From contig CAAAJI010000006.1 in NCBI GenBank assembly GCA_900642245.1, positions 172,915-236,914 on the forward strand: a stretch of 64,000 bases of DNA, in the 5' to 3' direction. The notes beneath the pieces were generated by a model that had not been told where the DNA came from, searched no databases, and saw nothing but the letters and a program-made list of their open reading frames with translations. The position numbers and the translations under genes were made by a program. Numbering within the stretch: position 1 is the first letter of the stretch; the number at the start of each line of letters is the position of its first letter. Below are positions 1-11,380 of this stretch, one piece after another. This DNA is from Fragilaria radians. Taxonomy: Eukaryota; Bacillariophyta; Fragilariophyceae; Fragilariales; Fragilariaceae.

Positions 1-339
1 ACCGAAAAAGATTTCGAGTTCCAAATTCGTGAGCGACATATCTGCTTGAAGAACGGGTCCTGCACTTGTGTTCACTCCAATATCATATCCAAGATTGCAT
101 GAATTCAAGGAGGCACATATCACCCACAGATACACTGAGCGGGTAATGGGAACCGAATACTGCGAATTATCCCCTCGGTATTCGCCAGGTTGCGAATTCC
201 AATCGTCATCATTCTTGGCTGCAGTGGAGGCAACAACATTAAATGGGAATACTGTAGTATCATCCCCTTTATTTTTTTCTTCTGACAACGAGTATCCATC
301 CGCAACAGGTGTTGGTGATGGAATAGACAAGGCAGACAT
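1..339 (-). CDS. MFS sugar-transporter-like protein, N-terminal part, cut by the window edge
   Basis: This frame is open from an ATG at 339 down to base 1 (113 codons, no stop), so only the N-terminus is present. After about 75 polar, acidic residues comes the start of a first membrane helix, SVYLWVICASLNSCNLGYDI, followed by GVNTSAGPV. The G-Y-D-I-G-V step is typical of TM1 in major facilitator sugar/inositol porters (G-Y-D-x-G-x-x-S/N-G). The family moves hexoses or polyols with protons across the plasma membrane or a vacuolar membrane. The remaining helices would lie to the left of this window. The family call rests on one helix plus its flanks, so substrate and localisation cannot be given. 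Confidence 0.72.
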   Translation of the reverse strand, partial: MSALSIPSPTPVADGYSLSEEKNKGDDTTVFPFNVVASTAAKNDDDWNSQPGEYRGDNSQYSVPITRSVYLWVICASLNSCNLGYDIGVNTSAGPVLQADMSLTNLELEIFFG

Positions 340-1145
340 TGTCTGTGGAATCTAGAGTACACAATGTCCTACCAAATAAGAGAAAGAATTGTTTCGTATA
401 TATTATTGATAGGGCAAACGAATCCAATTTCGCTTAACGGAAACTAAATTTTGGATGTCATCTATATCCTTTTCCTTAAAGAGGTCAGCGCTAAAAACTG
501 TCACCAAAGATGTTGTCATCACAATAACTAACAAGATCAATTTACAGAATTATCTCAAAGCATATAATCATCTTGACAAAGAGCATCTCATCACCATGTT
601 AACCAACATTTTATGTACATCAGAACAACATGAGACTAAATGATAAGACAATTGGTGGTGTTCAACAATATTTGCACATTCAATTCAGCATAAACTAGAG
701 ATCTTTGAAATATTTTTGTCTAAAATTTTGACATGCATCTCACTTTTCCCAGAAGTGCTACTTCTTAGTGGAACAAAGTCATTGTGCAAAAGATAATGTG
801 GAAATTCACACTCTTTATCGGTGTATCGCTGAACTGCACTGATAGTCTTAAAGAAATTATTTATGTTTTCTCTCAAAAAAGGTAAATGCAGATTATTTTC
901 TTGCCATGACAGATATGCAAACTAGAAATGGACCTAAGAACTCTTAGGGTCTAACAGCATCCTAACCAAAGGGCTTACTTTACGGCTTGAGGAAGAGTTC
1001 GCAAGATTTCATCACAGTACAAGTAACAGTGTACATATCCAAGGAATGGTGAGCAGAGCCAAATCGGAATACTACAAAATCTAGTACAATTTACATTTAT
1101 TACATTAACGCAGATTATTCTGTCGAAAATCTTGACATCCTTCTC
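340..1145. other. Intergenic spacer between divergent genes
   Basis: This spacer separates the transporter start (-) and the bL9 start (+) and should contain both promoters. Short open frames at 455-643 (+) and 685-876 (-) have no recognisable motif and look like chance frames. No RNA gene or repeat was recognised. Confidence 0.5.
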
Positions 1146-1859
1146 ATGTTCTTCATTCGCTGCCTATTACTCGCAATTGTCGCCACGGCAACCCCACTTG
1201 TAAATAAGGTTTCATTTGTTCCTCCTCTATCTCCTCGTGTTACATCAGCATCAGCGACTCCATCTGCAATAATCGCATCAGGATATGGATTGGCACCTTC
1301 GACCCAATTTGGAAGAGTTAGAACTACACATCTTTTTTCTGCCAAAAAGAAATCGGTGGTTGCTACTCCTAAGAAAGTTCAGGTAAAGCTTTTGAAGCAT
1401 ATAGCAGGAACTGGACAAGCTGGTGATGTCATCATGGTTACCCCAGCGTTTTACAATAACAAATTGAGACCAACGAAAAGCGCGGAAATTATAAGTGACG
1501 ACCAAGTTCTGAAGGAAAAATTGGAAGCAAAGGCTAGACAGGATGTTATGACCTCTATCGCCAGCTCTATCAAGGATCAATTACAAGATGAATCATTTAT
1601 CTTGTCGATATCACGTAAAAGTGGACCAGAAGGCCAGCTCTTTGGAGGTATAGGACCAAAGGTGATCATGGAGGAGCTATCAAAGTGCCTCCCGAATGAA
1701 ATATGGGAATCAAAATCTGTACGCATCACTAGCTTGATCGATGAGAAAGGAAATGCGATGAAAGGTGACATCAAGCATATCGGGAAATTTTCAGCTGATA
1801 TCAGCTTGATTAAGGGAGTCGATGCGAAAGTTGCCATTGAAATCGTTGGGCATTCGTAA
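1146..1859 (+). CDS. Ribosomal protein bL9, plastid-targeted
   Basis: The protein is 237 aa with no intron. From about residue 77 it reads KVQVKLLKHIAGTGQAGDVI, the bL9 N-domain pattern (V-x-L-L-x-x-x-x-G-x-G-x-x-G-D-V), followed by the long connecting helix and a C-terminal domain with IGPKVIMEELSK-like and final V-x-I-E-I-V-G elements. bL9 binds 23S rRNA near the L1 stalk. About 75 residues precede the mature domain. They begin with a hydrophobic signal peptide (MFFIRCLLLAIVATATP) and a KVS-FVPP site with Phe at the expected +1, followed by a Ser/Thr-rich basic stretch. This matches the bipartite pre-sequence of diatom plastid proteins. The first ATG of the frame is used. A mitochondrial bL9 is less likely because of the signal peptide. 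Confidence 0.87.
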   Translation: MFFIRCLLLAIVATATPLVNKVSFVPPLSPRVTSASATPSAIIASGYGLAPSTQFGRVRTTHLFSAKKKSVVATPKKVQVKLLKHIAGTGQAGDVIMVTPAFYNNKLRPTKSAEIISDDQVLKEKLEAKARQDVMTSIASSIKDQLQDESFILSISRKSGPEGQLFGGIGPKVIMEELSKCLPNEIWESKSVRITSLIDEKGNAMKGDIKHIGKFSADISLIKGVDAKVAIEIVGHS

Positions 1860-4300
1860 CATCCTATCATACTCGTAGAAACAAGTAACTAGTAGGTACA
1901 TTTGATCTCAACACTCTACTTTCTCATTTGTCAGCTGAAACGAAAAAAGTGAATAGTGAGGTGACTGCAAATAAAGTTGGGTCAAGAAGTCTAACCAAGT
2001 GACCAGATAATTAGTCAATATGCATGAAGCGAGTGCATCAAAAAAGTTTTAGTTTTTCTCCTCTCACAATTTCTTAACGCAAGTGAAAGAGTTCACTTTC
2101 ACATAATTTAAACAGTTGTCACTACGTTCATTCTTCTAGATAGTGATTGTAATGATGCTTTCACTTGATTCGATATAAATATATGTGATAAAACCTGTAC
2201 TCTCCATAAACAATTGTTTATTTTGATGAAACCTACGTTCTAGAAGTGATCCCTGAGCACCACCTGTGTGAGATTGCTCCTTTGCAAATAGTATAACCAC
2301 TAACGATGTCTTAGTTGTAGTTTCGTTGACCTCTGGGACTGCTGTTTCATCCAATTTATAGCACATTCCCTGTTCTTGATTTGAGCCCTTTATTTCCAAT
2401 TTGCCTTTGTCTTCATTGTACATGTACTCGATCATAGCATTTTATCCAACCACTCTTCCGTTTTTGCACTCTGAATGCATTATATTTATTTGACTCTTTG
2501 TGGCAAATGCCTTGGCAACTCTCATTTTTGTCCTAAAAAATTGCACAACGAAGTCCCACCCGTAGTAAAACTCCGTCAAAGAACATTTTCAGAATACCTT
2601 CCGTACATTCTACAAAAATTGATCAGAGAGACAACTAGACAAGAAAAGAATAATATATTGTGGCAGCATAGGTGCAGAAAAATAGCAAGGTGGGAACTTC
2701 TTAAGTACTCAGGCTGCAATTGTTTTCTACCGCTTTCAAGTACAACGGTTATTTTTGAGTTAATTTATTTAGTTGTGTCTGGCATTAATTCAAAGTAAAG
2801 TCCCACTTGACTTAAATTCCTGCCCCTTATCAATTATTTCTTCAAGTCACATAGAAGAACCCTTCGGCATCAATTCAACATCAGTAGACATCTTTAAGTT
2901 CAACATTACAATCATTCCTACCACCATGAGTTCAGCGACTAAGACAGCGGCCTCCTATGACCGCAGAGAAGCTGACCAAAAGCAACAAAGATTGTCAAGA
3001 TTAGGCAGAAAGTAGCTCAGCAATTATTCTAGAAAATACAACACTTCTAAAGAAACAAAGATGCCCAAAAGATTAAAGTCATTATCTTCCACAGAAAAAG
3101 CCAAACTAGACATACTTTACAGTTCCATGAGGGGAAACCCAGCCGTTAAAAAAATCATAAAGGTAGCAATAATAGTTGTCATCTAAAGTGTCTTTTTGGG
3201 GGTAATGAAAACTTATTTAGTGCCATGAGCTTAAGTGGTAGTACAAGATCTTTAAGCATCTTCATGCATCGCTGTAAAATGAAAATCATTATTCAGATTT
3301 CCAATCTTGATTTGCATGACATTTATGACATATTTTCACTCAAGGACTTACTTGACTCAATATTGCAAGATACAAAGTTAAAAGGTTTATGTCGAAGTCC
3401 ATTACAGAGTGCTTCCTGAATTTAGTACCCTTATTCGGTACTTTTTGTACAGACTACTAAAGTGAAATTGTTACTAAACTGATTTACATAAACCTTTGTA
3501 AACTATACAATAGGCAACAGTAAAAAATTAAACAAATGAATTGTATACCGTATACATTAACCATTATATTCATCCAACAAAACCCAGCCATTTCCCGCCC
3601 CTTCGACACATTACTAATGGATCAATGGGTATCTTTCAAAAAGACTACGCAATCACCAAATTCCACCATTCATTATCTCCTGCGGAGTCATCTTCTTGTT
3701 GTTTTCAACTGGTAAGACATAAATGGTTAGCCCCGAGAGAAAAATCTATTGAAGGGTATTATTGCGCACAAGTCTTTTTATATTACATCCAAATATTTTG
3801 TGAAGCTGTTATATTGTATAAAAGTAAAAACAATTGACAGGAGAAGATAAAATAGCGAGGAGACAAAAAAGAAGACTAATGATTGAACGAGAAAAATCTC
3901 GCTTCTAGCAGTGACAACCCGGAATTAGAAAGAGACTAAACATATCTTACAAGTATTCACCAAGCAACTGCAGTTCTACAACTACACTGATTTCTGTTGC
4001 CTTTATAAAGAGTGAGGACGAGTTCTTAAACTGATTGATGACTAGAAGGATCAAGGAAGGGTATGATAGCGTGTAAGGAAATGAGTTTTGGCATCACGTT
4101 CACGTTCAGTGTTCAAGAATTACAAAAAGAACTAAGAGTAGCTTTGAGATTACGGTATGACATATTTTGTTTGAATTTACTGCCCCAGTCATTCAGGTGA
4201 TGTGTACGTCAGTTCAACATGACAGCAAGGCAGCTTATCAAGTCAAGAGACTCGATTTGCAGGATAAAACATAGTCAACCATGAATTAAGGAAAGAAATT
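1860..4300. other. Long spacer without a recognisable gene
   Basis: Only short frames occur here. The (-) frame 2136-2435 and the (+) frames 2475-2798, 2773-3015, 3225-3419 and 3541-3837 show no family motif. ATG 2927 opens a short basic peptide in a context (cctaccaccATGagttc) resembling that at 22455 (ccgaccaccATGtcaa), which may be shared retroelement leader sequence. I see no firm feature. Confidence 0.4.
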
Positions 4301-5960
4301 GAGAAGAATTGCTTCAATGAATCAGTTAATGATTATGACTTGGTTGAGATGATCGACACTGATGAGTTAGAGAGGATGCTATAGAAGTTAAACTTAAACG
4401 TCCTAACACGAAAGTGGCATGAAGAATTGTACTAGAGGATGCCTTGTCTTTATAAATTCAATTTATGGGCTCGTGCAAAGTCCTTTACATGTATATGTCA
4501 AGTTTATGGTGGTACTGGAGATTTGTGGCTTTAATGGAAGTTTGGTGGTCCTGGTGTGTGGGTAACACATCGTTGAATTTTGGACAATTGTTCAACAACT
4601 TGATAGAAGATGGCAATGAAGATCTTAAGGAAGGTAATCCTGATTTAAGATTGAATAAGGTCTTAACGATTACAGAAGTTAAAGATGGAGAAGAAGAAGG
4701 GTATTGGATGAAGGCATGCAGCCACATTAGAACATGACTTTGGAATTCAAGTTTGGTGATAAACCTAAGGGTGCACAGGGTCGAGGATAAGATCAATGTG
4801 TAGATAATTCAAAGTACAGATCTGGTGTTGTGATGCTGCTTTGATTCCACGACACAGAATATCAAAGTTATATATTGATGCACAATGATGCAAGGGAGAC
4901 TTTAACTTAAGATGATATCAAGTTAAGTTTGAATTTTGAAAGTCTATTATCCCTCAGAGAAATGCTACGGTGGAACAGAATTTTCAGACACTTTATGATT
5001 GAATCCAGTCTTTTTTAAGTGGTATCTCACTACATGATGGTGGTTAGTCAGGACCGAATGCAGATTTTTATATCTATGTGGTAATAAAGGATACCATCAA
5101 GCGGCCCTATGAATTATGCGTTGGTCAGAAAGCGCATTGTGTCGATAAACTTAGGAATTTTGGAGACATTGGAGAAGTCACTACCAAGAGCAAGATTCAA
5201 GAAAGCTGAAGGATCAAGCGAAGATCTGTATGTTTATCAAATCCCCCCTAGTGAGAAAGAGCATTTGCAAGGAGTAGGGACAAAAGCATGAGATAAGAGA
5301 TACTTGTCGCTTGTTAAGGTGCAAGCATTAAGTGGTTGTTTAAGAGAAGACAAAAAGCGTCTTATGAAGTTGCCTGTGAATATAATCATGTGTCAGGCAT
5401 TGACTTCAAAAGACATTTTGCTCCAGTTGTCAATTGTGTGTTTCTCCAAATCATTTTGATTTGATCAAAGTTTGGAAACTTAAAGCTACAATCATTAATA
5501 CCAAGACGGCTCCTCCCCACTGGAAGAAAAAAGGTAAAGATGAATTTCTGGTTTGTAGAAGCCTATCTATGGACTAGTACACTGTGCTAGACAGGCTAAT
5601 GTGATGCTGTTTGAAGTGCTCAAGACTTATTGCATCAAAGGAAGCCAAGTTTTCTCCCCTTGGAAGAAGAATTTATCAATCGGAATTGTGATCATGACTT
5701 CTGATGTGGATGAGTGCCTCAATGTTGGAACCAATGAATTCATGAGAAAAGTCAATATATCATTTTATATGTACACCACTAGAGTGACAGCAAAGAAGTC
5801 CGTGGAATTAAAGCGCATTTCACTCCTGAAACTCCCAGATTTAGCATTGTGAGCCTAATCAATGAGATCAACGGAATTGACAAAAATAGGCCATCCAGGT
5901 AAAGGTTTGGTGTGGTACTGCTCCTAAATTTGATGAAATACTTATTTCTGTGCAACGTAG
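4300..5960 (+). pseudogene. Decayed Ty1/copia polyprotein remnant
   Basis: Scattered plus-strand fragments in shifting frames match copia pol in the correct order. At 4952-4999 the integrase end motif reads PQRNATVEQNFQTLYD and retains the catalytic Glu position. From 5369 there is a reverse-transcriptase piece, VACEYNHVSGIDFKRHFAPV (compare ACGYSQIPGIDFNESFAPV in the intact element). About 5480-5520 corresponds to the 'D-x-x-T-A-F-L-H-G' region. Around 5700 the sequence reads S-D-V-D-E-C-L-N-V-G-T-N-E, a decayed YVDD palm motif. Many stops and frameshifts lie between the pieces. No LTRs were found, so the outer limits are approximate. It lies just downstream of kinase copy 1. Confidence 0.7.
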
Positions 5961-6224
5961 AGCCTCATAGTACATAACACTATATATAAAGTAATAGTAG
6001 CCAAAACATTGTAACTTTTTCTTAGAAGGGTAGAAAAAGTCGATGATGGGATTTAGTTTTCACATGTGTTACGAATTGGCTTGTATCATGAAAAGTTTAG
6101 AGCATTGGGTAAGAGACTCGTCATTCAATTATCACAATGACAAATTTTCCTATTTTACCCTGTCCTACGTGGATCACACAAAGTGGCATCAATGGAATGG
6201 AAAATTGAACAGCATCAAATCTAA

Positions 6225-7699
6225 TTAAGCAATATCTGAAGGGTCAATATCTAGATACTCTTTGGAGCTATGCCATGAGGCATTTGCAATGTGGTCTATC
6301 CGAGATAGTACGTTTTGCTCTGTATCATAACTTTCTAGTTCAACTTGCAGCAGTTTACATATCATTTTCATAGCTGGCCTTTCTTCAGGACTTGCCGACC
6401 AAGAGGATTTCAGTGCTTCTTTTATCACCATAGGCCACCATGGCTTGACACTTGGTCGTTTCTCTCCTTGAACAACTTTTCGAACGTAATCTTTTTTTGT
6501 TGCTAAATTATATGGCTGCTTCAAGGACACAATTTCATACAGTAAGATAGCGAAGGAAAATACGTCACATTTCTCGTTGTATGGTCTTCCAAGGGTCACT
6601 TCTGGCGCAATGTATGGGACTGATCCAACCTTTGCAGTTAAATTGTACCTTTCGGAATCACTCAGTCTATCCTCACGTAAACTCTTGGCCAATCCAAAGT
6701 CAAAGAGCTTGATGTTGCCTCGAATATCAAAACCTAGGTTCTGCCTTTTGATGTCTCTGTTTAAAAGATATGCTGTCAGTTCCTTCTAGTTTGAAACGAT
6801 AGAACTCCGATAGATATTGCACGTACCTATGAATCACTCGTTTACTATGCAAATACATGAGTGCAGTCGCTATGTCATGTGCAATATATAAACGTTGCTT
6901 CATAAAATCATCCGCACGACTTTGACACTTTTGGAGTCGTATGGCTTTTTGAAAAAGATGCTTAACATTAAACCTCTTTCTTCTCTGTATTTTATCCCAT
7001 TCAACGATCTTGTCATGCAAAGTTCCGTAGAGTTTGTCCATCAAAAAGAAAAATTTCGGGTGAAAAGGGTTATTTGTTTTCATGACTCCTCTCACTTTAA
7101 CCACATGAGGGTGGGACAAGACTTTCAAATAGTTCACTTCAATTGCAAGATCAATTCTCGCCCTTACTCTCTGGTCTTCGGACATATCTTCGACCATCAA
7201 GTACTTCACGGCGAAACGTGCATCTCCATTTCTGATACACATATCAGACGCAAGCTCTCGGGATGATACAGAGTTCCCAGATCGCCGTCTGTGTATCGCA
7301 AAGGATAAGTGGGGTTCAGAGACATCATGCCGCTTGACTTTAAAATTGGAGAGGCCAACGGAGAGATTATTATTGGTTACTATTCTTGGTGCCGGAGATA
7401 TTTTGATGCTCGCGACCTCTCGCACCAAACCAAAGGTTCCGGATCCAAGAATATCTCCAAATTCGATTTCTGTGAAGGAAAAATAGAGAATTTCAAAGTA
7501 GGTGAGAAATTAAAATCTGTGGTGATATTTTCCGTGTTAATGCCTTACCACTTCGTAAGAAAGTAGGAAGCTTATCATCATCAAAAGAGAGATTGTTGAA
7601 TATGGGAGAAGATAATTCGTCATTGAGGATATCTATCCCTTCATCGTACATGCTGCTGGCGACAAGACAGCAATAGTCGAATTCTTCCTTTTCTTCCAT
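6225..7699 (-). CDS. TKL-like protein kinase, copy 1
   Basis: Three exons on the minus strand join in frame: 7699-7549, 7469-6827 and 6756-6225, giving 441 aa. Intron 1 (7470-7548, GTAAGG...CAG) and intron 2 (6757-6826, GTACGT...CAG) have canonical ends. Intron 2 splits the Arg codon of the catalytic loop, so splicing creates HRDIKRQN. The other kinase landmarks are the glycine loop GSGTFG, an F-A-V-K lysine, DFGLAK, and IAPE with the D-V-F-S-F helix F typical of TKL/tyrosine-kinase-like enzymes. An acidic N-terminus of about 50 residues precedes the domain, and a basic Ser-rich insert follows the glycine loop. All catalytic residues are present, so it looks active. Substrate and pathway are unknown. 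A paralogue lies at 31154-32631. Confidence 0.85.
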
Positions 7700-10600
7700 A
7701 CTTTTTTTATCATTTTCGTACGTCTTTCATTCTCAGTTTTATCGCGCTTTGAAGTTTTCGCTACCACGTCAACCTAGGGTCATAGACATTTATTTGCTTC
7801 ATTGCCGTAGTAGGTAAGGTTAACTGCAATTCCCACTGCCAGGAATATCTTACTTCAACTTATGTTTTGGAATTTTGAATTGTGAGGGTAAGTTGCATCG
7901 ACTAAATGTGCGACTTTTTTACTATATGAGAACCTGATGTGGAATCCTATTTGTCCTTGACGGAGTTAACACTTTCGATTGAAATATAGAGTAGCATGGT
8001 TGTCTTTGGCATCATGAAAGGGTATAATAGCAAGGATGGTAGGTAAAGTAAATTTGGAGAGTTATGAAAATCCAGAGACTTAGAAAACTAATTTACTGTA
8101 GCTGTCTTCTATGAAGAATGCATTGGAAATAAATAGAACATATTGAGCATTAATGAACAACAAAGCTTGACGCTAGAGAGCTGTCTTTGAAATGAGAATT
8201 TAAAAAATGAAATTGACTTGAAAGAGGAGAAGACACTATTCAACTCACACTTTATGGGGAAGTGCAGAAATTCCATGAAGATGGGTTACAATGTTACAGC
8301 TTGCACAGAAAGACAACAGTAAAGTGGTGAGCATCCAATGGTCTGCATCTATTGTTAAAATCCTAGACAGTTGAAAAATGATTATTCTAAGCTTTTGAGA
8401 ATGATTCATAATCAAGGAGGTGGCGACGCAAGAAGCGGAATCATATGTTCCACAAGTGATCTTCCATTGAACGCAATTCACTCAAGCGATTCTTTCACAA
8501 GCATTTGAGTGGAGAATGTAGTAGCAGGATAGGGCTTCTTTAAAGCCACGGCTTGATCTTTTGATAACCGTATTCAGTAGGGCGTTGACCAAAGGACTTC
8601 GGATCTAGTTTCTCATGAAGATGATGAAAGGAGGGACAGCTCTCACATTTGCCCAAGATCTTGAATAGGAATTATATCTGGAACCAAGATGGCACCTGTC
8701 ATGAATCAATTTGTAGAAACCGTAATCTGGTCAAGAAAAGAGACTAAGCTTCAATTAAGGTAATGGTTCATGGTGAAAAGTAACATGGAAACCGACAGCG
8801 ACTATCATCAATGACCGATGATCAATTTCTAATTTGAAACAACATCAGAGCAAAATTATAGAGCAAGCAGTAAAGTATGTTCCTGAATTTTGGATTAACT
8901 TCCTCTAAATCACTTCAGCGGCAACAAAATCTCAAGAACAGATTTCGAATAAAAATGATGGCTTCATCATCCAAAAAAAGGGGAAATAAAAATAATATTT
9001 GAACTTTGGGAAAATGTATTCTTAACAACAGCAATGGAAAGTTGAAGCGCATCAAGATTATTTAATCAGGAAGGAAAAGTGAAAAAATTGGTCTCAAGTA
9101 AGCAAACCTCCATGGGAGAGACTCTACATTGACATCTGATCAAGGACAGTAGAAACATTGGGAGCTCAGGGTTTTGGGCGATTGCGGGTTGGCAATGTCA
9201 AAGACTATTCAAGGACACACATGATTTTGCGCTCAAGGCTTTAGATATTGATTGTTGATGACTTCATTGACTCTTGCTAGAACTTATTTGTTTCGTAGAA
9301 GAGCTCCTTGAGGGAAAGTTTCATGTTCAAATATGGATAGGAAAAATCAGAAAGGTAATGTTAATATTTGAGATGCTATGATGAAGGTGAAAACAATTGT
9401 AAGAAGTCCATTGCAGAGATGAAGAGCTGGATATCAAGCTTCTTACAGTATAGCTGAAGGTTGAGACTATTAATGCTAAAATTGAGTCCATGCTAAATGA
9501 TGCCGGTCCACAAGATGAACCCAAACATTGAATCGGAAATAAGCACCAACAGCAACGATCCAATTTAATGTAATGTTGTCACAGGATAATGTTAAGTCAC
9601 CTCATGAATTATGAATTTAGCAAGAAAGTGTATTGCGTCAATAAAATTTGGATTTTTGAGAAGGCTAGTTGCAAGGAAACTTGAATAATCATGGAAAAAC
9701 TGCAAGCATGACTGCGATAACTATCAAATTTTCAGTCTAAGAATAAACTATGTGATATAATCCAGAGACATGACCTGGCAAAGTAAATGTCCTGGAATTT
9801 TTGGAAACGGAAGGATAAATTCAAAAAAATGAAAATGATTATTTTTCTTTTTGGGTAATCAATATGAAGAAAGAACTATTGAAAAGGAAAGGAAGAACTC
9901 AGATCCCAATGTAGTAAGCGCAATGAAGAAGTTTCCTAGCTGACTTGATCCAGAAGCCACAGGAATCAAAATGCCTAAATGCCCTTGAGTATAGATGATT
10001 GCTGACCAAGCTAACTTTGCCTTGGTGAGGGATCATCCAAAGGAATTTGCTAACTAATCTTGGATTCATCCATTTGAAGATTGTGAAAGAACGTGGCAGG
10101 AGACACTTCGAGAATTGATTATGAAACTTTGACGATGAAGAACATCCAATATGAGGTAAAGAATCAGTCCTTGGATACATTTAATCTACTCATATTCTAT
10201 TCTTGGTGTTTAGATTCAAGAATGGAAAAGGAGCAAGCCTGCAGCATACACAAATGTTGTCTCCATCACAATAGCCCTATCATGGCGTGCCAGAGAAAAG
10301 AATAAGTCACCCCTTCAAATCTTGGGGGAAATAAGTTGAAAGCAAAAGAAAAGCTGAAAATAGACTTGCTTTAGTTCCTTGAGGTAGGGGATAGTTGCTT
10401 GTCCTGGAACTTAATTTTCTAGTTGCATTGTTGTAACATGGTAGGACAATATATGCACTTCCAAAGTTGCAATCATGAATGACTCCAACGCATACAGGAT
10501 CTTGAGCAAGGAACCTGCTTCAGCGCAGGTCGTGAGAAAATTTTCGGAAGTATAGTCAATCTCTTTCTCGACTATCTGATCCTCATCCCTTACCTTGCAC

Positions 10601-11380
10601 TCTGACCCGCATCCCTTACCTTGCACAATTTTCCTAAATAGTGTAATTCCAATCTTCGTCCCTCATACAATCTTTCCATACAGTCCGGATACATACAAGC
10701 AACGATTTTGACCTCTTCACCATTTAGCACAACTATGTATGTATTCCGCAAAATCCAGTGGACATTCGAGCATCATTCAGAATCAATGCACCACAAGCTT
10801 GGAATAAGGTTTTTGAAGTATTGCACAGATCTGATAGTAGTAGAAATTAATGATCCCAATGAGAATATGGTTTAGCTTTTGCTGCAACAATGACTGGTTT
10901 ACCTTTCCAATGCTTACCTTTCTTGAATATTTATCAAAGTCATAAGTTTTTGTGATGGGTGCAAGATATGCTTGTTTTGTATCAAAAATATCAGCAAAAC
11001 ATTCACGGGTGTGTGCTCCCTTCCTTTCTAGTTGACAAAGCGGCTTTAACTAAACCAACATATTCGTAAGACCCGATCCAACTTGTACACTGAAATTATG
11101 TAATATAGTTGTTTCTCATTTTTCTTTCCGGGGATATTCATGAGTGCCAATTAATTTATTTTCAATTTAGCCATCAATAGAGAAAGATTTTTATCCTTTT
11201 ACTGGTTTGAGTTGGTCCCTTTAACATGAGCATCATGATCATCACGGTCATCACGTAGTGGTAATTGCATCCGGTAGAAAGTTCTGTACTGTGTACGTGT
11301 ATCTTGGTGAAGGGAGAAAATGGAAGGGACTTCGTTACCAGTGAATATTATTTTTCTCATCGAATGTAGAGCAAGTGAAA
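7700..11380. other. Repeat-rich spacer with copia debris at about 8000-10250
   Basis: Plus-strand islands again match copia integrase. Near 9110 the sequence reads G-E-R-L-Y-I-D-I (the intact element has GERFYVDIS), and near 9481 it reads E-S-M-L-N-D-A-G-P-Q-D-E (intact: RAMLNDAGLEEE). Everything between is broken by stops. From about 10400 to 11380 there is only a weak minus-strand coding-like stretch (about 10860-11100, with TKQAYLAPITKTYDFDKY) that I could not assign. The promoter of NOP9 should lie just before 11381. Confidence 0.55.

Noticed and set aside
68..355. 95-codon plus-strand open frame
   Set aside because: It is the antisense shadow of the transporter start; the minus strand has a coherent membrane helix with the sugar-porter motif.
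6895..7266. 123-codon plus-strand frame, with a counterpart at 31742-32092
   Set aside because: Both are antisense to exon 2 of the paired kinases; they recur only because the kinases are paralogues.
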